In this document: one piece after another, positions 53,555-64,000 of the stretch
How the letters are laid out: each line of letters starts with the position of its first letter
Position numbering within the stretch: position 1 is the first letter of the stretch
DNA from: Lyophyllum atratum
Lineage: Eukaryota; Basidiomycota; Agaricomycetes; Agaricales; Lyophyllaceae
Assembly: GCA_014905825.1 (NCBI GenBank)
Contig: JACGCN010000017.1
Coordinates: 744,001-808,000, forward strand
Reading direction: 5' to 3'
Length of the DNA stretch: 64,000 nucleotides
Program-made: the position numbers and the translations under genes
Notes under the pieces: model-generated
Databases searched by the model: none
What the model was told of the DNA's origin: nothing
Seen by the model: only the letters and a program-made list of their open reading frames with translations

Positions 53555-55425
53555 TCATCGGAATCCACCTGAAAGCCAGCCGTTCACAGCGTAAAACCCC
53601 GTAACTTTATTCGGCTCCTTCTTGGCCGACGTACTTCCCCAGACGTTCTTTCCTGGCCCGAGCGCGGGGACAAGTTTCGCGCCGGCCGCTTTCAGGATCT
53701 GCGCCTCCGCTTGTGCCTCTTCGCTATTGTAAGCCTGTGGAGCCACATATGATCTCAGCGTTCACCAGAGAACAACGTAGGAGGCAGAGGTCACTTACGG
53801 TGAAGACACTAGGGATGTGGTTCTTGACGAGGAATGATATGGTTTCTTTCCACGAAGGGACATCCATCTCCGCCGAGCCGGAGTTGAAAGCGACAGCGAG
53901 GTCGGGTTTGGTGAACCTGCTTCCTAAAGACTTTGCGAGATCGTGATAATTTCTTGAGACAGAGCAAAAGGAGATGAATACATGCTGGTACGGACACGAT
54001 GTTGGACGTACTGAGTGAACAGTTGGTGGGTGCGCTTGCGTCGTTGGGTGGTACAGTTGCTGAAGTCGGGGAGGGCTGAATGAGGCATCTCGGCACATTA
54101 TTTAGGGGATTACGTACGGGCAGGTCTCCATGTCGATCTCTTTGTTTCTTTCTCTTGGGCTGGATAGTTTGACGAGTTCTGGACCGCATAAGACGAGCTA
54201 TTCACGGGATTAGCCAGGAGGTCTCTAGCTGTGAGAATTTTTTTCCAAAATTTGCAGACCTTCAGGTTCTTAACCTCCGGTAGTCGGTGGAGAATCTCCT
54301 CGAAGATTTGAGCGTTCATAACTTCAACTTCATAGGCCCCAAGGAGCTGTTTAAACGTCGTCAGAACGGCTATCAGGAAGGAAAACAGGAAAGGGAAGGC
54401 ACATGGATCGTCAGAGTCTCCTTACGAGTCCATGCGTCATCCTTATTTAGGGTTTCCAGAGCGTGAAGGATAGTCATCGGCATGGACAACCCGTCCGAAG
54501 CCGCCCGCACAAACGGCCCGACCGCCTCCCTGGAGATACCAAATTCCTTGATAAGCCCACTAGAGAATTCAGACTCCCAGTTGGCCTCTTTCAATGAATG
54601 CCAAGACGGCTTCACGCGCTCAGGTGCCCATTTGAACTGGCCACTGTTCGCTCCAAGCATGACGTTGCCGAACGCGACATCGAGACGGATCTCCTGGTTG
54701 ATGTGACATTGGGTTAACCCATCGTGGCCGTCTTGACATGGCTCTCCAGCGTGTTTGTGCTGAACGGCGTCCCAGTGGGGTGTGGAGCAGTAGAAGGCCA
54801 TCTTACAAGCATGGCAGGCTTTCAGCGTATTGTCTTTACCCTCCATGCGCATAATCCGGTCGGTACGCGCGCTATGACGGAGATTAGGTGTGTATAGGAG
54901 AATGGAAATGAGACATTTTACCATCCCATACACCGCGGTTCCCAGCCTATCAGGTTGCGTTCCGGGATGGTGAGGCTTCGATTGAGCACCCTTGCTACAT
55001 ACCGGAGCTGATTGTTTGCCATGGTGTCGATAATTGTATCGAGATCGTACAAATCGCTCGCAGGTGCGTCAGATAGGGAGAATAGGAGGAACGTCTTCAT
55101 GGTCGGGTCGTTCTCTAAGCTGTGTAAGGCCTTGCATATGCCTTTGTGATCCTTCCAGTTTGCCTATGCTTGCCTTGTTCAGCAACTTACACCAACCTGG
55201 ATATCCCAACAAACCTGTTGACAATCTCGAGAAGAATCCGACGTTGGTGAAGTTCGTAATGCTAGAAGTAGATCAATGCGTACCAGCCCCGCAGTATTGC
55301 ACACTTCGACATTTGGTACATTTTCGGAGCGTTGCGCCTTCACCTTCGGTTTTGAAACACGCGTAACACGCTTGACCAAGGTTAGCAGTTATCGGTGGTA
55401 TGCGTTGCGCTTTGCTGAGATCCAT
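53555..55425 (-). CDS. MYND-finger protein with MSS51-like C-terminal domain, copy B
   Basis: ATG 55425; exons 55284-55425, 55215-55225 (11-nt microexon), 54922-55163, 54403-54871, 54260-54346, 54118-54197, 54012-54059, 53799-53952 and 53555-53734, giving 470 residues. Exons 5-9 have the same lengths as in copy A (87, 80, 48, 154 and 180 nt). MYND: CYACFKTEGEGATLRKCTKC, YCGA, microexon DCQQ, ANWKDHKGIC. Second cluster: CMGCARTD..., CHACKMAFYCSTPHWDAVQHKH. C-terminal domain: LVLCGPEL, YHDLAKSLGSRFTKPDLAVAFNSG and PNKVTGFYAVNGWLSGGF. Clear tandem duplicate of copy A. Confidence 0.88.
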
Positions 55426-55949
55426 GGTTTGATGAGCCGAAGGGTTCGAATGTAAAGCGACAGCGACTCTAGTGAAGTACGATATCAAAAGGTTGCAATG
55501 CAGAAGTGACCGCGATTAACTATGATTTTCCTTCAAGTTGTTTCACTAGAGCCCAAGAGGTGGTGGTACCGAAGAAAGTCACGACCCCGGCTGCGGCATC
55601 CCTTATATCATTATGTTGATCCGATCGCCTCCCGAATTCAACACACGAAAATAACACGAGAAACTTGCCTCCCTCTTGCCTCACTGAGCACTCCTACCTT
55701 GGTTCCATCCAAATCCCTTCGACATTGTGACATATTTCACATCTAGATCATGTCGAGAGCGACGCTCTGCCGCTTCTCTTTCGAGGTTTTTGACAAGTTT
55801 GGCCACGTGCATCTGTACTGTTGAGCAGGCGTGCGGCGAGGGACAAATTGCTGGGGGAGCGAGCTCACCAGCGGCCAGCTGATGTATCTGATGAACGTGA
55901 AGGTGCTTGTACGGGTGTGTACTGGCTTACGTCCAATATTGTCGATTAG
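55426..55949. other. intergenic or 5' exons of the next gene
   Basis: Contains an open stretch near 55820-55900 (LLSRRAARDKLLGERAHQRPADV) that may be an upstream exon of the gene below, but no splice solution to 55950 was convincing. Confidence 0.35.
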
Positions 55950-56497
55950 TATAGGACTAAGCGTCTGGATTCGTCGAACTCGAGCGGAATTCTCGGCGCG
56001 CTTTTGGAGGAAAACGATGACGAGGCATGGTTGCCTGCACCCGAATATACCATCCCCAGTGAATATACCGAATGGAGACCGGCAGAGTTGGAATCTACTC
56101 AGCTGTACGTAGCGCCAACTTTGCTTGGACTCACACTTCTTACTGAAGGTTTTTTAGATTATGGAGTCAACATCGATGCGACTCCTTCATAGGATGTTCA
56201 GACAGTGATCCCACCCCCGACGGAGCCACTGCCAGGTCCCCGCTCCACTTCGCCATCGCCAACAACCAGACCGCCGCCATTGCCGCCGTTCTCCGTGCGC
56301 AACAGGACCTCGATCCCACTGCCATTCACAAAACGAGTTTTCTACGACGCGCGACCCTTCTTCTCCCCACCTCCAAAATACCACTCCGCCTACCTGTTGT
56401 TATCTGGGAATACACACACCGTGTCCGTTCATGCCAGGGTGTCCCATTTTTCCCACAGAACAAGCTAATCTCGGAACTCGGGCGGACTTTTCGATGA
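55950..56497 (+). CDS. hypothetical protein with one ankyrin-like repeat (5' end unresolved)
   Basis: Two exons, 55950-56104 and 56161-56497, joined in frame by a GTACGT...TTTTAG intron. The product reads acidic LGALLEENDDEAWLPAPEYT, then ARSPLHFAIANNQTAAIAAVL, which resembles a single ankyrin repeat, then IHKTSFLRRATLLLPTSK and a basic end. The start codon was not found, so exons are missing upstream or the copy is decayed. Function unknown. Confidence 0.45.
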
Positions 56498-56632
56498 GAA
56501 ACGTCTAAATGATATTGGATCGACCCGCACCTATTTTCAAACGGTAGAAGATGGGGAGATGAGGTGTTGAAGGGATTCGAGGTGGAGGAGGATACACGAC
56601 AAATCCGGAAGCCAGAGTCCAGATAGTTGGCC

Positions 56633-57495
56633 ACTTTCCGCCCTGAACTTTAATCCTTAAAGGGGATTGCCGAAACCCGAAAGAATGGTTTGATGACATA
56701 AGGCGCCCAGAATGGTATGCAGGCGGGCGGGGAGGGCGCGTCGTCTTCATGCATCTACTGCTAATCTCTCGTGTTTTAATAACAGCAGCGTATATTGTAC
56801 CGTAAATAATGATATCAGTTAGCTATGTGAATGACATGCGCTTGCCCACCCACCCCTGCCCGCCCTGCCCTAACCGCCCCCGCCTCCCTGTTTGCTCACG
56901 CGTAATTTCGAGGCCCAGCCCGCCACTGAGTTCTCCGTGCATGCCAGAGTGCATCTCCCGCTGTTCTGCACGCCTGCAAGGCCCTGAACGCACCATGACG
57001 GCTCCGCCTTTACGGGTCTGCCCTGTAATTTCTGCAGCCCCCCTCTGTAGCTCATCTGTTCTGTTCCATCACGCGCTGGGGACTCGGCGAGCTCGCCAGC
57101 GGCGCGTGCTCTTGGTCTGCGTTCGGCAGGCGGCCCGAGGCGTGCGGGAGCGGCTCTTGCCGCCAAAACGGTCGGGTTGTGTCCTGAAATCGTCATTTGC
57201 CGGCTCCCATGCCTGTTCAAGGGGGCAAGGGTGTCGTGGTGTGTGTTTGGGCATGAACATTAAGTCAGAAGAGAAAGAGGAGACATCAACATGATCTATA
57301 CAAGAAAAAGAAAAAGAGCGGGGTACCCAAGCGGGAGATGGATGGGCGAAGCAGGGAGGGACGGAGACGCGACCTGGTAGAAGCGGCGCGCTCCAAATTA
57401 GGTTCAAGGCGCGCCCAGAATCTGAGATCTGACAGCTCACGTGCTGCGGCAATTCCGGCATTCCGGATTAAGAATTAAAGTTCAGGGCGGAAAGT
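56633..57495. mobile_element. short inverted-repeat (MITE-like) element
   Basis: Inverted repeats of 28 bp with one mismatch: 56633-56660 (ACTTTCCGCCCTGAAC...) and 57468-57495. Weaker similarity continues another ~18 bp inward. The 863-bp interior holds no recognisable transposase; open frames near 56809-57294 lack family features. The right repeat ends 16 bp before the KDZ element. No target duplication recognised. Confidence 0.6.
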
Positions 57496-57746
57496 CAAGA
57501 ACGGAGGACAACTGATCGGCTGGGAGGAACGTTCGCGGACCAGTCCGCGAACATGTCCGCCGAACTGGCCCAGGCCACCTGACTCAGCGGGTCCATGCAC
57601 TGTTTGGCAACAGCGGGTAACCAAGCACACTATTGTTTACTCACGGTGGTCTTCACCATCGACAACGACGACGACCGCCCAAGCTAGACAATAACGAATG
57701 TTCCCTGTACTTAACACCACTCAATGAATGCATTCTTCACCCACGT

Positions 57747-59975
57747 ATGCCGTCTGATCTTTCTCTCGGGGCACTTGCTGCCATCCTTAGCAGACATCCT
57801 CTGCTTGCAACCGCACTTGATGTGTCCACGCTAACCAAATTCCTTCACATCATATCTCTTCTAAGGCCTTTTTTGCTCACCCTCCAAGCATCCAATAACG
57901 TCGGACCTCCGGAACGATTACCGGTCAACGTCCATGATTTTCTGACAGTTTCCATGGAATTTAGTGATGATCTCACCAAAGTTGCTTGGGAAGCGTTGCG
58001 GGATCTAGCATGGGAGGTTTCCCTAGAGATAGAGGATGTGAGGCATATGGGAAGGCAGTACCTTCAGCTCTTCATTGACCATGGGCAGTCCCGTGGCATT
58101 GGTACGACAATCTATTCAACTCTATTGCTTCTACATCTAATGAGGTAATAGCCTTCTACAGTATATGTCCACCCACTCGTATCTGCCTTGACCCGAGGTG
58201 TATCCAGAAAATACGGGGTGATAGTGGTCAGACACGGCCGCGAGATCTTGTCGAGGCACTCACTATCTCCGTGACAGTCTTCACACAGGACTTCGGCCCC
58301 ATTCCTGGTCAGTCAACATCGATGTATTGCCGTCGTGGGTACCTTTTCTCTCACCTTTCAACTTCTTCTGATAGTTAACAGAGTGCAATACCCGTTATTA
58401 CGCCAATTATTACGTTCACGATGGTGCGTCAACAAGAACATATTACAGAGGCCCATTCGACTTCATCCACATCGGTCAACATGTTTTCATGGCATCACGG
58501 ACATGTGAACTATTCACAACAATGATGGTGAATGCCTGGTATGTCCTGGTATTGATAAATATCACTGTCGAATCTCATGTGAATATCGTCAGGACTTCAG
58601 CAACAAATTGTGCCAAAATATATAATGACGGACTCGGAACTCATAGCTTCTCACCGTCACTCCCTGCAGCATATTCCAAAAGCCTCATACTCACCGCTGA
58701 GGATGTTTGGAATTCATTATTTCTGTACTGGCTGCTTCTCGACTCGGAGGAACAGGGGACGACACTTTCACAAGGCACCTTCACAAGCTCGACGGCTCGA
58801 GCCAGCTCTGCGAACACGGAACCTTCGGACATCAGGAACGGGACAGGAGGCATGGAACCATGCGTGCGACTTGTGCGTTTGGATTAACGAGATACCAGAC
58901 GGCCGAAGTAAGTGCCGTCACATCCAATCTTTTATGCCGCTCATTTCTTTGAATTAGCATGTCTTCGTTCTGTTGTAGTTGACGGCATCAATATGGGTTG
59001 CCCGTGTTGTGACGTGCATGATTGCATGATCCCACTTGCCTTTCAAAGTGATAGGTTCTGTCCTGAGCACGATCAGATGGCAGATAGGTGTGTCGTCACG
59101 TCATGCACCACCCAGGCAGAAGAGGGCTTTCAGACCTGTCCTGTCCCGGAACATCGTAAGCTCGAAGACTACAAGAATGAACACAATAAGGCTATGTTTC
59201 AATTGAAGCATCGCCTTGCTCGCTTGAAGGTGTCACAACCTGACCTTATGATTTCTGAGGGCGATGTGTCGGGTCCTCACGCAGATGAAGATCTTCTCAT
59301 CGATTCTGATGGGGTCTGTAACGACAAACCCGAGACAGGAAATCGGACCCTGCGCGCGCGATTTGGACGGAGGCGTACCCACAACGAAGAGCTATGCGTC
59401 GCATCGTGCGGTGTTATTCTTGGGCGCGCGACATTCTATGGTTCCGAGGCTCCAAACGGCGTCCGGGTGAGTAGTGATTCACCGACTTTATGATATTTTG
59501 TTGACCAAAGATGTAGACTTTTTTAATGCGACTATTCCCGACGAAAGCCTCCCTCCCACGTGTCATCTGGCATGACAACAACTGCCGTATTCGAGCCATG
59601 CTTCAGGCTGACGAAGACTCCAGACTTCGTACATACTTTGACAACTGTGCCCTTCCCGTCGACGTGTTTCATTTCAAGTCTAAACACAAGGAGTCCGACA
59701 TTGATTGTGGGAAATTTTGCAACCCTTACATCTGGCCTGACCTACGCAAGGAGGATGGAAACTGGCGTTTTAACTCATCCGCCGCAGAGCAGGCCAATGC
59801 ATGGTTTGGCGGGTATCAGTCTATCGTCAGGGAAATGCAGGTGGATCGTTACAATTTCTTTTTAGATGAGATGATAAAACGGCGAAATAGACAGACTATA
59901 AAAGAGCTAAAGAGGAAGTGGAGGGCACCATACCAGATCCCTCGTCATGTACTCCTTATACCCGATGTAGATTAA
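57747..59975 (+). pseudogene. KDZ transposase, CxC5/CxC6 type, with one frameshift
   Basis: ATG 57747; exons 57747-58101, 58152-58334, 58382-58538, 58593-58907, 58958-59466 and 59517-59975. N-terminal LSLGALAAILSRHPLLATAL and LPVNVHDFLTVSM, then cysteine clusters (RICLDPRCIQ; MYCRQCNTRYYANYYVHD; NHACDLC; MGCPCCDVHDC; RFCPEHDQ; RCVVTSC). Transposase core: ATFYGSEAPNGVR, VIWHDNNCRI, LPVDVFHFKSKHKESD.DCG, FNSSAAEQANAWFGG and MIKRRNRQ. The middle exon needs a one-base shift near 58770: before it the frame reads EEQGTTLSQ, after it APSQARRLEPAL. With the shift the exons sum to 659 codons. So this copy is probably inactive unless the shift is an assembly error. Confidence 0.85.
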
Positions 59976-60221
59976 TGACATATATAACCTTCTATATACA
60001 ATTTGAGACTAGCTATCAAGTCCCTATAAAAAGTGTCCTTAATCTGAATCGAGCGTCAAATCAATCACTTCCTTCTCCGGTCGATAGGGCTCCCAAAGAG
60101 GAGCATGACATGGTTCCTGCTTTATAGTGACAATCCGAGGGATTACGGCACTATTAGTGTTCCCCACGCTATACGATGACGGAAGTGAGAAGCTAATTAG
60201 ATAACAAACAAAGCGAAAGAC

Positions 60222-63127
60222 TCACCCAGCTTGTGTACACGCTGTATCGACCTTGCGTAAATTAGTCTTGGATTTTGCAGCCTGTTCCCTCGCCAATTGG
60301 TCAACGATGTCGCTATTTTCATCGGGATGCATCAAGGCCCCAAAATGCCGACTATGATGTAAGGTGTGAATCGCCTTCTCATGCTCGACCCCAAGATCTT
60401 CCTCAATGAGCAGGACAGCAGTTTCGGGAAGGAGATACTCAAATATGATCTCGTTCCACGACAACGGAGTGAGAGATGAAATGTTGATTTCATGCTCTGG
60501 GAAAATGGCTTGGAGCGTAAGAATGATGATTTGATACCCTTCTTCGCCGTAACTGCGAAGTAAGTTAGCATTGATGAATTAGTTCTAGATAAAGAAGACT
60601 CACTATCCTGCACTCTGTGCCATGAAGTGTTCCATGTTCTTCCCTTTCCCCTTCGACCGAGAAGCGTCACGAGCATGTTCAAAAAATTCACTTTCGAAAG
60701 GGTCCATCATCATTTCCTCTAAGACATCCCGAAGCGCAACGACACGGGAACTGAGATTAGCGAAGTCAATGGTGATTGGCCATCCATTCCGCTTCGCCTC
60801 GGGCAGGTATGTCTTCTCCAATCGATGGCGTGTGCAATAAGATATGTAGACCTGGAAAGACTTCGCCGAACGAGCTTTAGGGTTGTCTTCGGTCGGCTCA
60901 GGCCATGTCTGGCTGTCCAAGTCGTTTCGCATGGCAATGAGCTTCGCTGAGAGGGGAGATGGCATAGGCTGGTCACAGAATTCACAAAGAGCAGTGTCGA
61001 TGCCACTAGAATCTGGGTAGGAGGTATCACCAGAACTAGTGACAGTAGTGACGAGGAGAGGCGGAGGGCGGGATGGACACGGAGGACTGAGTGAACGGCT
61101 CCAAGGTGATGAAGACCGGGTTGAAGGTCGCAGGGATGCATTCAGCGGCTTGGGCTGGGGCAATGGTGAAGACTGTGGTGAAGATGGAGAAGGCGATGGT
61201 GAACGCGAAGGGGAGGGAGATATATCAGACATGTCAGCAGCTTTAAGGAGCTGGCGGAATAAAGCTTGCGAGGAATGGCCTCGCTCGATGAAGCGATCCC
61301 GCAACTCCTTATCAATCAGCGGCCATTCCCTTCGATACTTGTAAAAAGTGGTCCTAGGAAACTTTTCGAACCCCGGAAATGTCTGGCGAAACGCGTCAGG
61401 CATTGTAGCGCCACGAGCCTGGAGTCTAGCAATGTCCTTGAGGCCAGTAGAGATTTCACGGACATAGTAGTCCAAGGGCCAAACCTTGGCTCGAGTACGT
61501 GCACCCCGAATACTCTGCGGTTGGAAGGACGATGAGGTGGCTATCGAAGGTGATTGCAAACGTGAGCCTCGAACGCGAGGCTGGTCGGACGAATCATGAC
61601 GAATAGAAGTGGATACTGAGGGCGATCGAGCACGGGGTAACTGAGTCTTGGAGAACGGTGATTGAAGGTGTCCCCTCGCATCTGGAGTGGGCCGCATAGC
61701 GACGACGGAGCTGATCTCTGGATGCCTGGCTGCCTTCTTCAATGGGGAGACCGACTCATCTCCACCTCGCTTTCCGGTACGCCAGCGCTTGGGTTGTAGC
61801 GCCAGCTCCTCTGTCAGGCCTGGACAATCTGTGAGTTCCTCAAGAAGAGAAGGCCGAATGCGGAGGAGAATATGTTGTCCCCGGTCAACGTCAATTACAT
61901 CCTTGACCTTGATTATCATCCATTCACCCTGCCAGATGTCGATCCGGCTATCTGCTGTGAGCTTGAGATCATCAATGAGGTCTGACGATGCAGAAAGTCG
62001 AAGTTGAGGATATGTCTCAACCTCGTGCGTGAGGCGTAATGGCTTCATCCCATTCTGCATAAGGAGTAAGTGCCGAGTACGAAGGAATGAGAGATGAGCA
62101 CGTACCGTGTGCCAGACTATTAACAAACAAGTTCGTTTCTTCTGAGCCTCCATCTCCTGCTGTTGATCCTTGAGCGTCTTTGTCACCCGCCTTTCCTGAA
62201 CAGCAGCGTCGTAGGCTGCTCCCCAATTAGGATTGAGGGGCTGCGCTAATCCTGACCGGCGAGGTATACGCTCTCGACTGTTAGCAGGTTGCAACGAGCT
62301 CGAGGCCGGTGAAGTAGGCCTGGGTTGCGACTGGGCAGGCCTGGGAGGTATTGCTGGACCACGTGCATGCGGTGGATTGGAGGGAGCGGGCCAAGATGGT
62401 TGAGACGGAGGAGCAAGTGGAAACGGTCGAATAGGATTAATGGCAATGGGTTCGATCATCCGCGTACGAGGTTGAGAAGCAGCAGGAGCAGGGGTCTGAG
62501 AAGCGACGGCAGTAGAAGACTAACATAAGGTCAGCGAAGAAAACAGGTATTAATGGTTCCACACACCTGTACGGCTGCCTGACCATGAGCATTACATCGC
62601 GCCCTTCCTTCCCCACCGTCACCGGCCGCTGTGGCCGCCTTTTGGCAACAGGACTTGCACTTGTATTCGATGCAGGTCTTATTGCCTTGGGTACGTACGC
62701 CTGTCCTTGTAAAACAGTCTTGCACTGTGCAATAGATTTGTCCAGTTTGTGTCGTGGGAGGCGCATCGGCGGGCGGTGGAGCAAGTCGGAGTTGGTACGG
62801 AAGAAGGTTGTTGGGATGGTTAGGGCTTATGATACGGAGGAGAAGTGCTTCAGCATCCTCAAAAATATAAGGCTCGGTATGGAACTTGGTCCAGTGGCAA
62901 GCCGTGCACTATGAGTGGAGATCAGTATGTCAGTATCACCAGGCAGAGTGTGTACTCACAGATTGACATATAGATCCTCGTAAGTGGCGCTTCTGTGGAT
63001 CACCTGCACCATGATACACCCTGAGGGGGCCTAATGGCTGGCTACAGGACGCAACGGAACAGAGAAACTGACTGATGACAACAGGATTGTTTTCACCCAT
63101 GTGAAGCTTATGCACACGACAGACCAA
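60222..63127 (-). CDS. RTC4-like domain protein with N-terminal cysteine cluster (KDZ cargo)
   Basis: Exons (minus): 62960-63127, 62567-62908, 62106-62519, 60604-62054 and 60222-60552, giving 901 residues; an in-frame ATG at 63100 is an alternative start. N terminus: Cys-rich (FLCSVASC; ICQS-CTACHW; IYCTVQDC; CIEYKCKSCC; ARCNAH), probably zinc-binding. Middle: Pro/Ser-rich, with a small folded part (ADSRIDIWQGEWMIIKVKDVI) and SPSPSRSPSPSPSS. C terminus: the RTC4-like domain, LCEFCDQPMPSPLSAKL, YISYCTRHRLEKTYLPEAKRNGWP, IDFANLSSRV, SEFFEHARD, GYGEEGYQII and LLIEEDLG. Yeast Rtc4 was found in telomere-capping screens, with no defined mechanism. Convergent with the transposase and inside the same inverted repeats, so likely mobile cargo. 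No stop or frameshift seen. Confidence 0.85.
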
Positions 63128-63353
63128 GGAAAAAGCGGTTTATATGCAGTGAGACGGCCAAAGATGTACGCGCCAAAGCGCCCTGCGGAGGACATGGTCC
63201 TTGACAGCTTGGGCGCAAGCTTTGACGCCGTTGGCGCTGGTGTCGACGTGCTCAGACCCGCCGACACATGGCGTGGGAATGTGTACGTATGTTATGTTTA
63301 TCAGGTGACATGTTCGCGAACATTGTGCGTGAACTGGCCACCCAGCCGATCAG

Positions 63354-64000
63354 ACTTCCTGCAAGAACGAGTCCAGATCATGAGTCCAACATCATCGTTT
63401 GATCGACCTCTGAAATAAACACATATAAATCATAATGGTGCTGAAACGTGGGCCTGACCGTCGCCGTTGGTTCTCGAGTCTCCCGGGCAACGCATTCCGG
63501 ACGACTGAACCCAGCCTCCAGCACGCGACGGGAACACAGACTTCGGTGTTTTTCTCTGTCTTGGTAGCCATATGCTCAGTCAAGAATCATCTGAGCCAAA
63601 ACCCGAGGGAAGAAGGCAGAAGGCCTTCTGAAGCACAAGGTCTTGATAGGATCTTTCAGTAGCTCGCTGTTTGACGACCACCACGGGGCACCGTAGCATG
63701 TGCAGTGATGATGCAAGCCTTTGTTCTTGGTTCTCGATGGAAACCCTTAAAGGACACTTTTTTCTGGGTCTGCCCACAACTCTGACTTCCAAGTAGACTT
63801 CGCGATGAAAGGTAAGCACGAAGCCATATAAAGTTCACTTCGAGGGGTTAACGGGGATTGACAGTGAAGTGGGGTATATACCTTTTGGGTACAGCCTTCA
63901 TTGGCTTGTATGACGCAATTTCGGCCGGTACGTTTACCTTGGTAACCTAGTATTGATGAAAGAGTCTTACAAGGTCGAGTTCAGTTGCACAGGTCACTGT
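63354..64000. other. gene-free stretch to window end
   Basis: No recognisable gene, repeat or RNA; open frames are short and featureless. Confidence 0.45.

Larger units (their letters stand above)
57512..63353. mobile_element. KDZ transposon (CxC5 type) carrying an RTC4-like gene
   Basis: Imperfect ~48-bp inverted repeats: left from 57512 (CTGATCGGCTGGGAGG ... CGCGAACATGTC), right end 63353 reading inward CTGATCGGCTGGGTGG ... CGCGAACATGTC. The left repeat contains the palindrome GTTCGCGGAC CA GTCCGCGAAC. Between the repeats are a plus-strand KDZ transposase (57747-59975) and a convergent minus-strand RTC4-like gene (60222-63127), and nothing else. No exact target duplication was found. Confidence 0.75.

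Noticed and set aside
56809..57294. 161-codon ORF
   Set aside because: Lies inside the MITE-like element, has an equally open frame on the other strand and no family features.

Overview
This window is fungal genomic DNA, almost certainly from a mushroom-forming basidiomycete (Agaricomycetes). The evidence is short GT-AG introns of about 45-60 nt nearly everywhere, three different KDZ-type transposases, a chromodomain Ty3/gypsy element, a DIRS-like tyrosine-recombinase retroelement and a Ulp1-DDE fusion transposase. No rRNA, tRNA, CRISPR or bacterial-style operon was seen. All gene models are hand-spliced. For most of them the exon lengths sum to a multiple of three.

Positions 1-30470 are a transposon nest. 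The 3' end of one KDZ transposase (1-1751) is followed by an 84-bp minisatellite, two long palindromes and a small hypothetical gene on the minus strand. A second KDZ transposase starts at 4856. It is split by a 12.76-kb Ty3/gypsy element (5137-17893) with identical 464-bp LTRs and a CAAGT target duplication, and it resumes at 17899. Its 3' flank, rich in TGATATATCA palindromes, was hit by a hAT element (21731-30050; 8-bp duplication GCAGGGGG). The hAT transposase gene was in turn split by a pogo-like element (23005-27192; TA duplication) whose single gene fuses a Ulp1-type cysteine protease to a DDE transposase. Removing each insertion restores an open host frame, so the order of events can be read: KDZ first, then gypsy and hAT, then pogo inside hAT.

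Positions 30470-56500 hold most of the resident genes: a probable secreted protein of unknown role (31520-32762), three tandem minus-strand FAD-dependent oxidoreductases of the berberine-bridge/6-hydroxynicotine-oxidase type, a BCS1-like AAA ATPase (48155-50501), two tandem minus-strand MYND-finger proteins with an MSS51-like C-terminal domain, and a small ankyrin-like gene. The third oxidoreductase is interrupted in exon 1 by a DIRS-like retroelement (40347-45787). Judged by the 396-nt length of the same exon in its two paralogs, this insertion gained and lost no target bases. The oxidoreductases share a 14-nt microexon and the MYND genes share an 11-nt microexon.

Positions 56600-63353 hold a short inverted-repeat element, then a KDZ element bounded by imperfect ~48-bp inverted repeats. 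It carries a convergent pair: a CxC5-type KDZ transposase with one frameshift, and a multi-exon protein with an N-terminal cysteine cluster and a C-terminal RTC4-like domain. The strongest candidates for something new are the 1,074-residue RS-rich third ORF in the env position of the gypsy element, the five-copy repeat in front of that ORF, the Ulp1-DDE fusion and the RTC4-like cargo gene.
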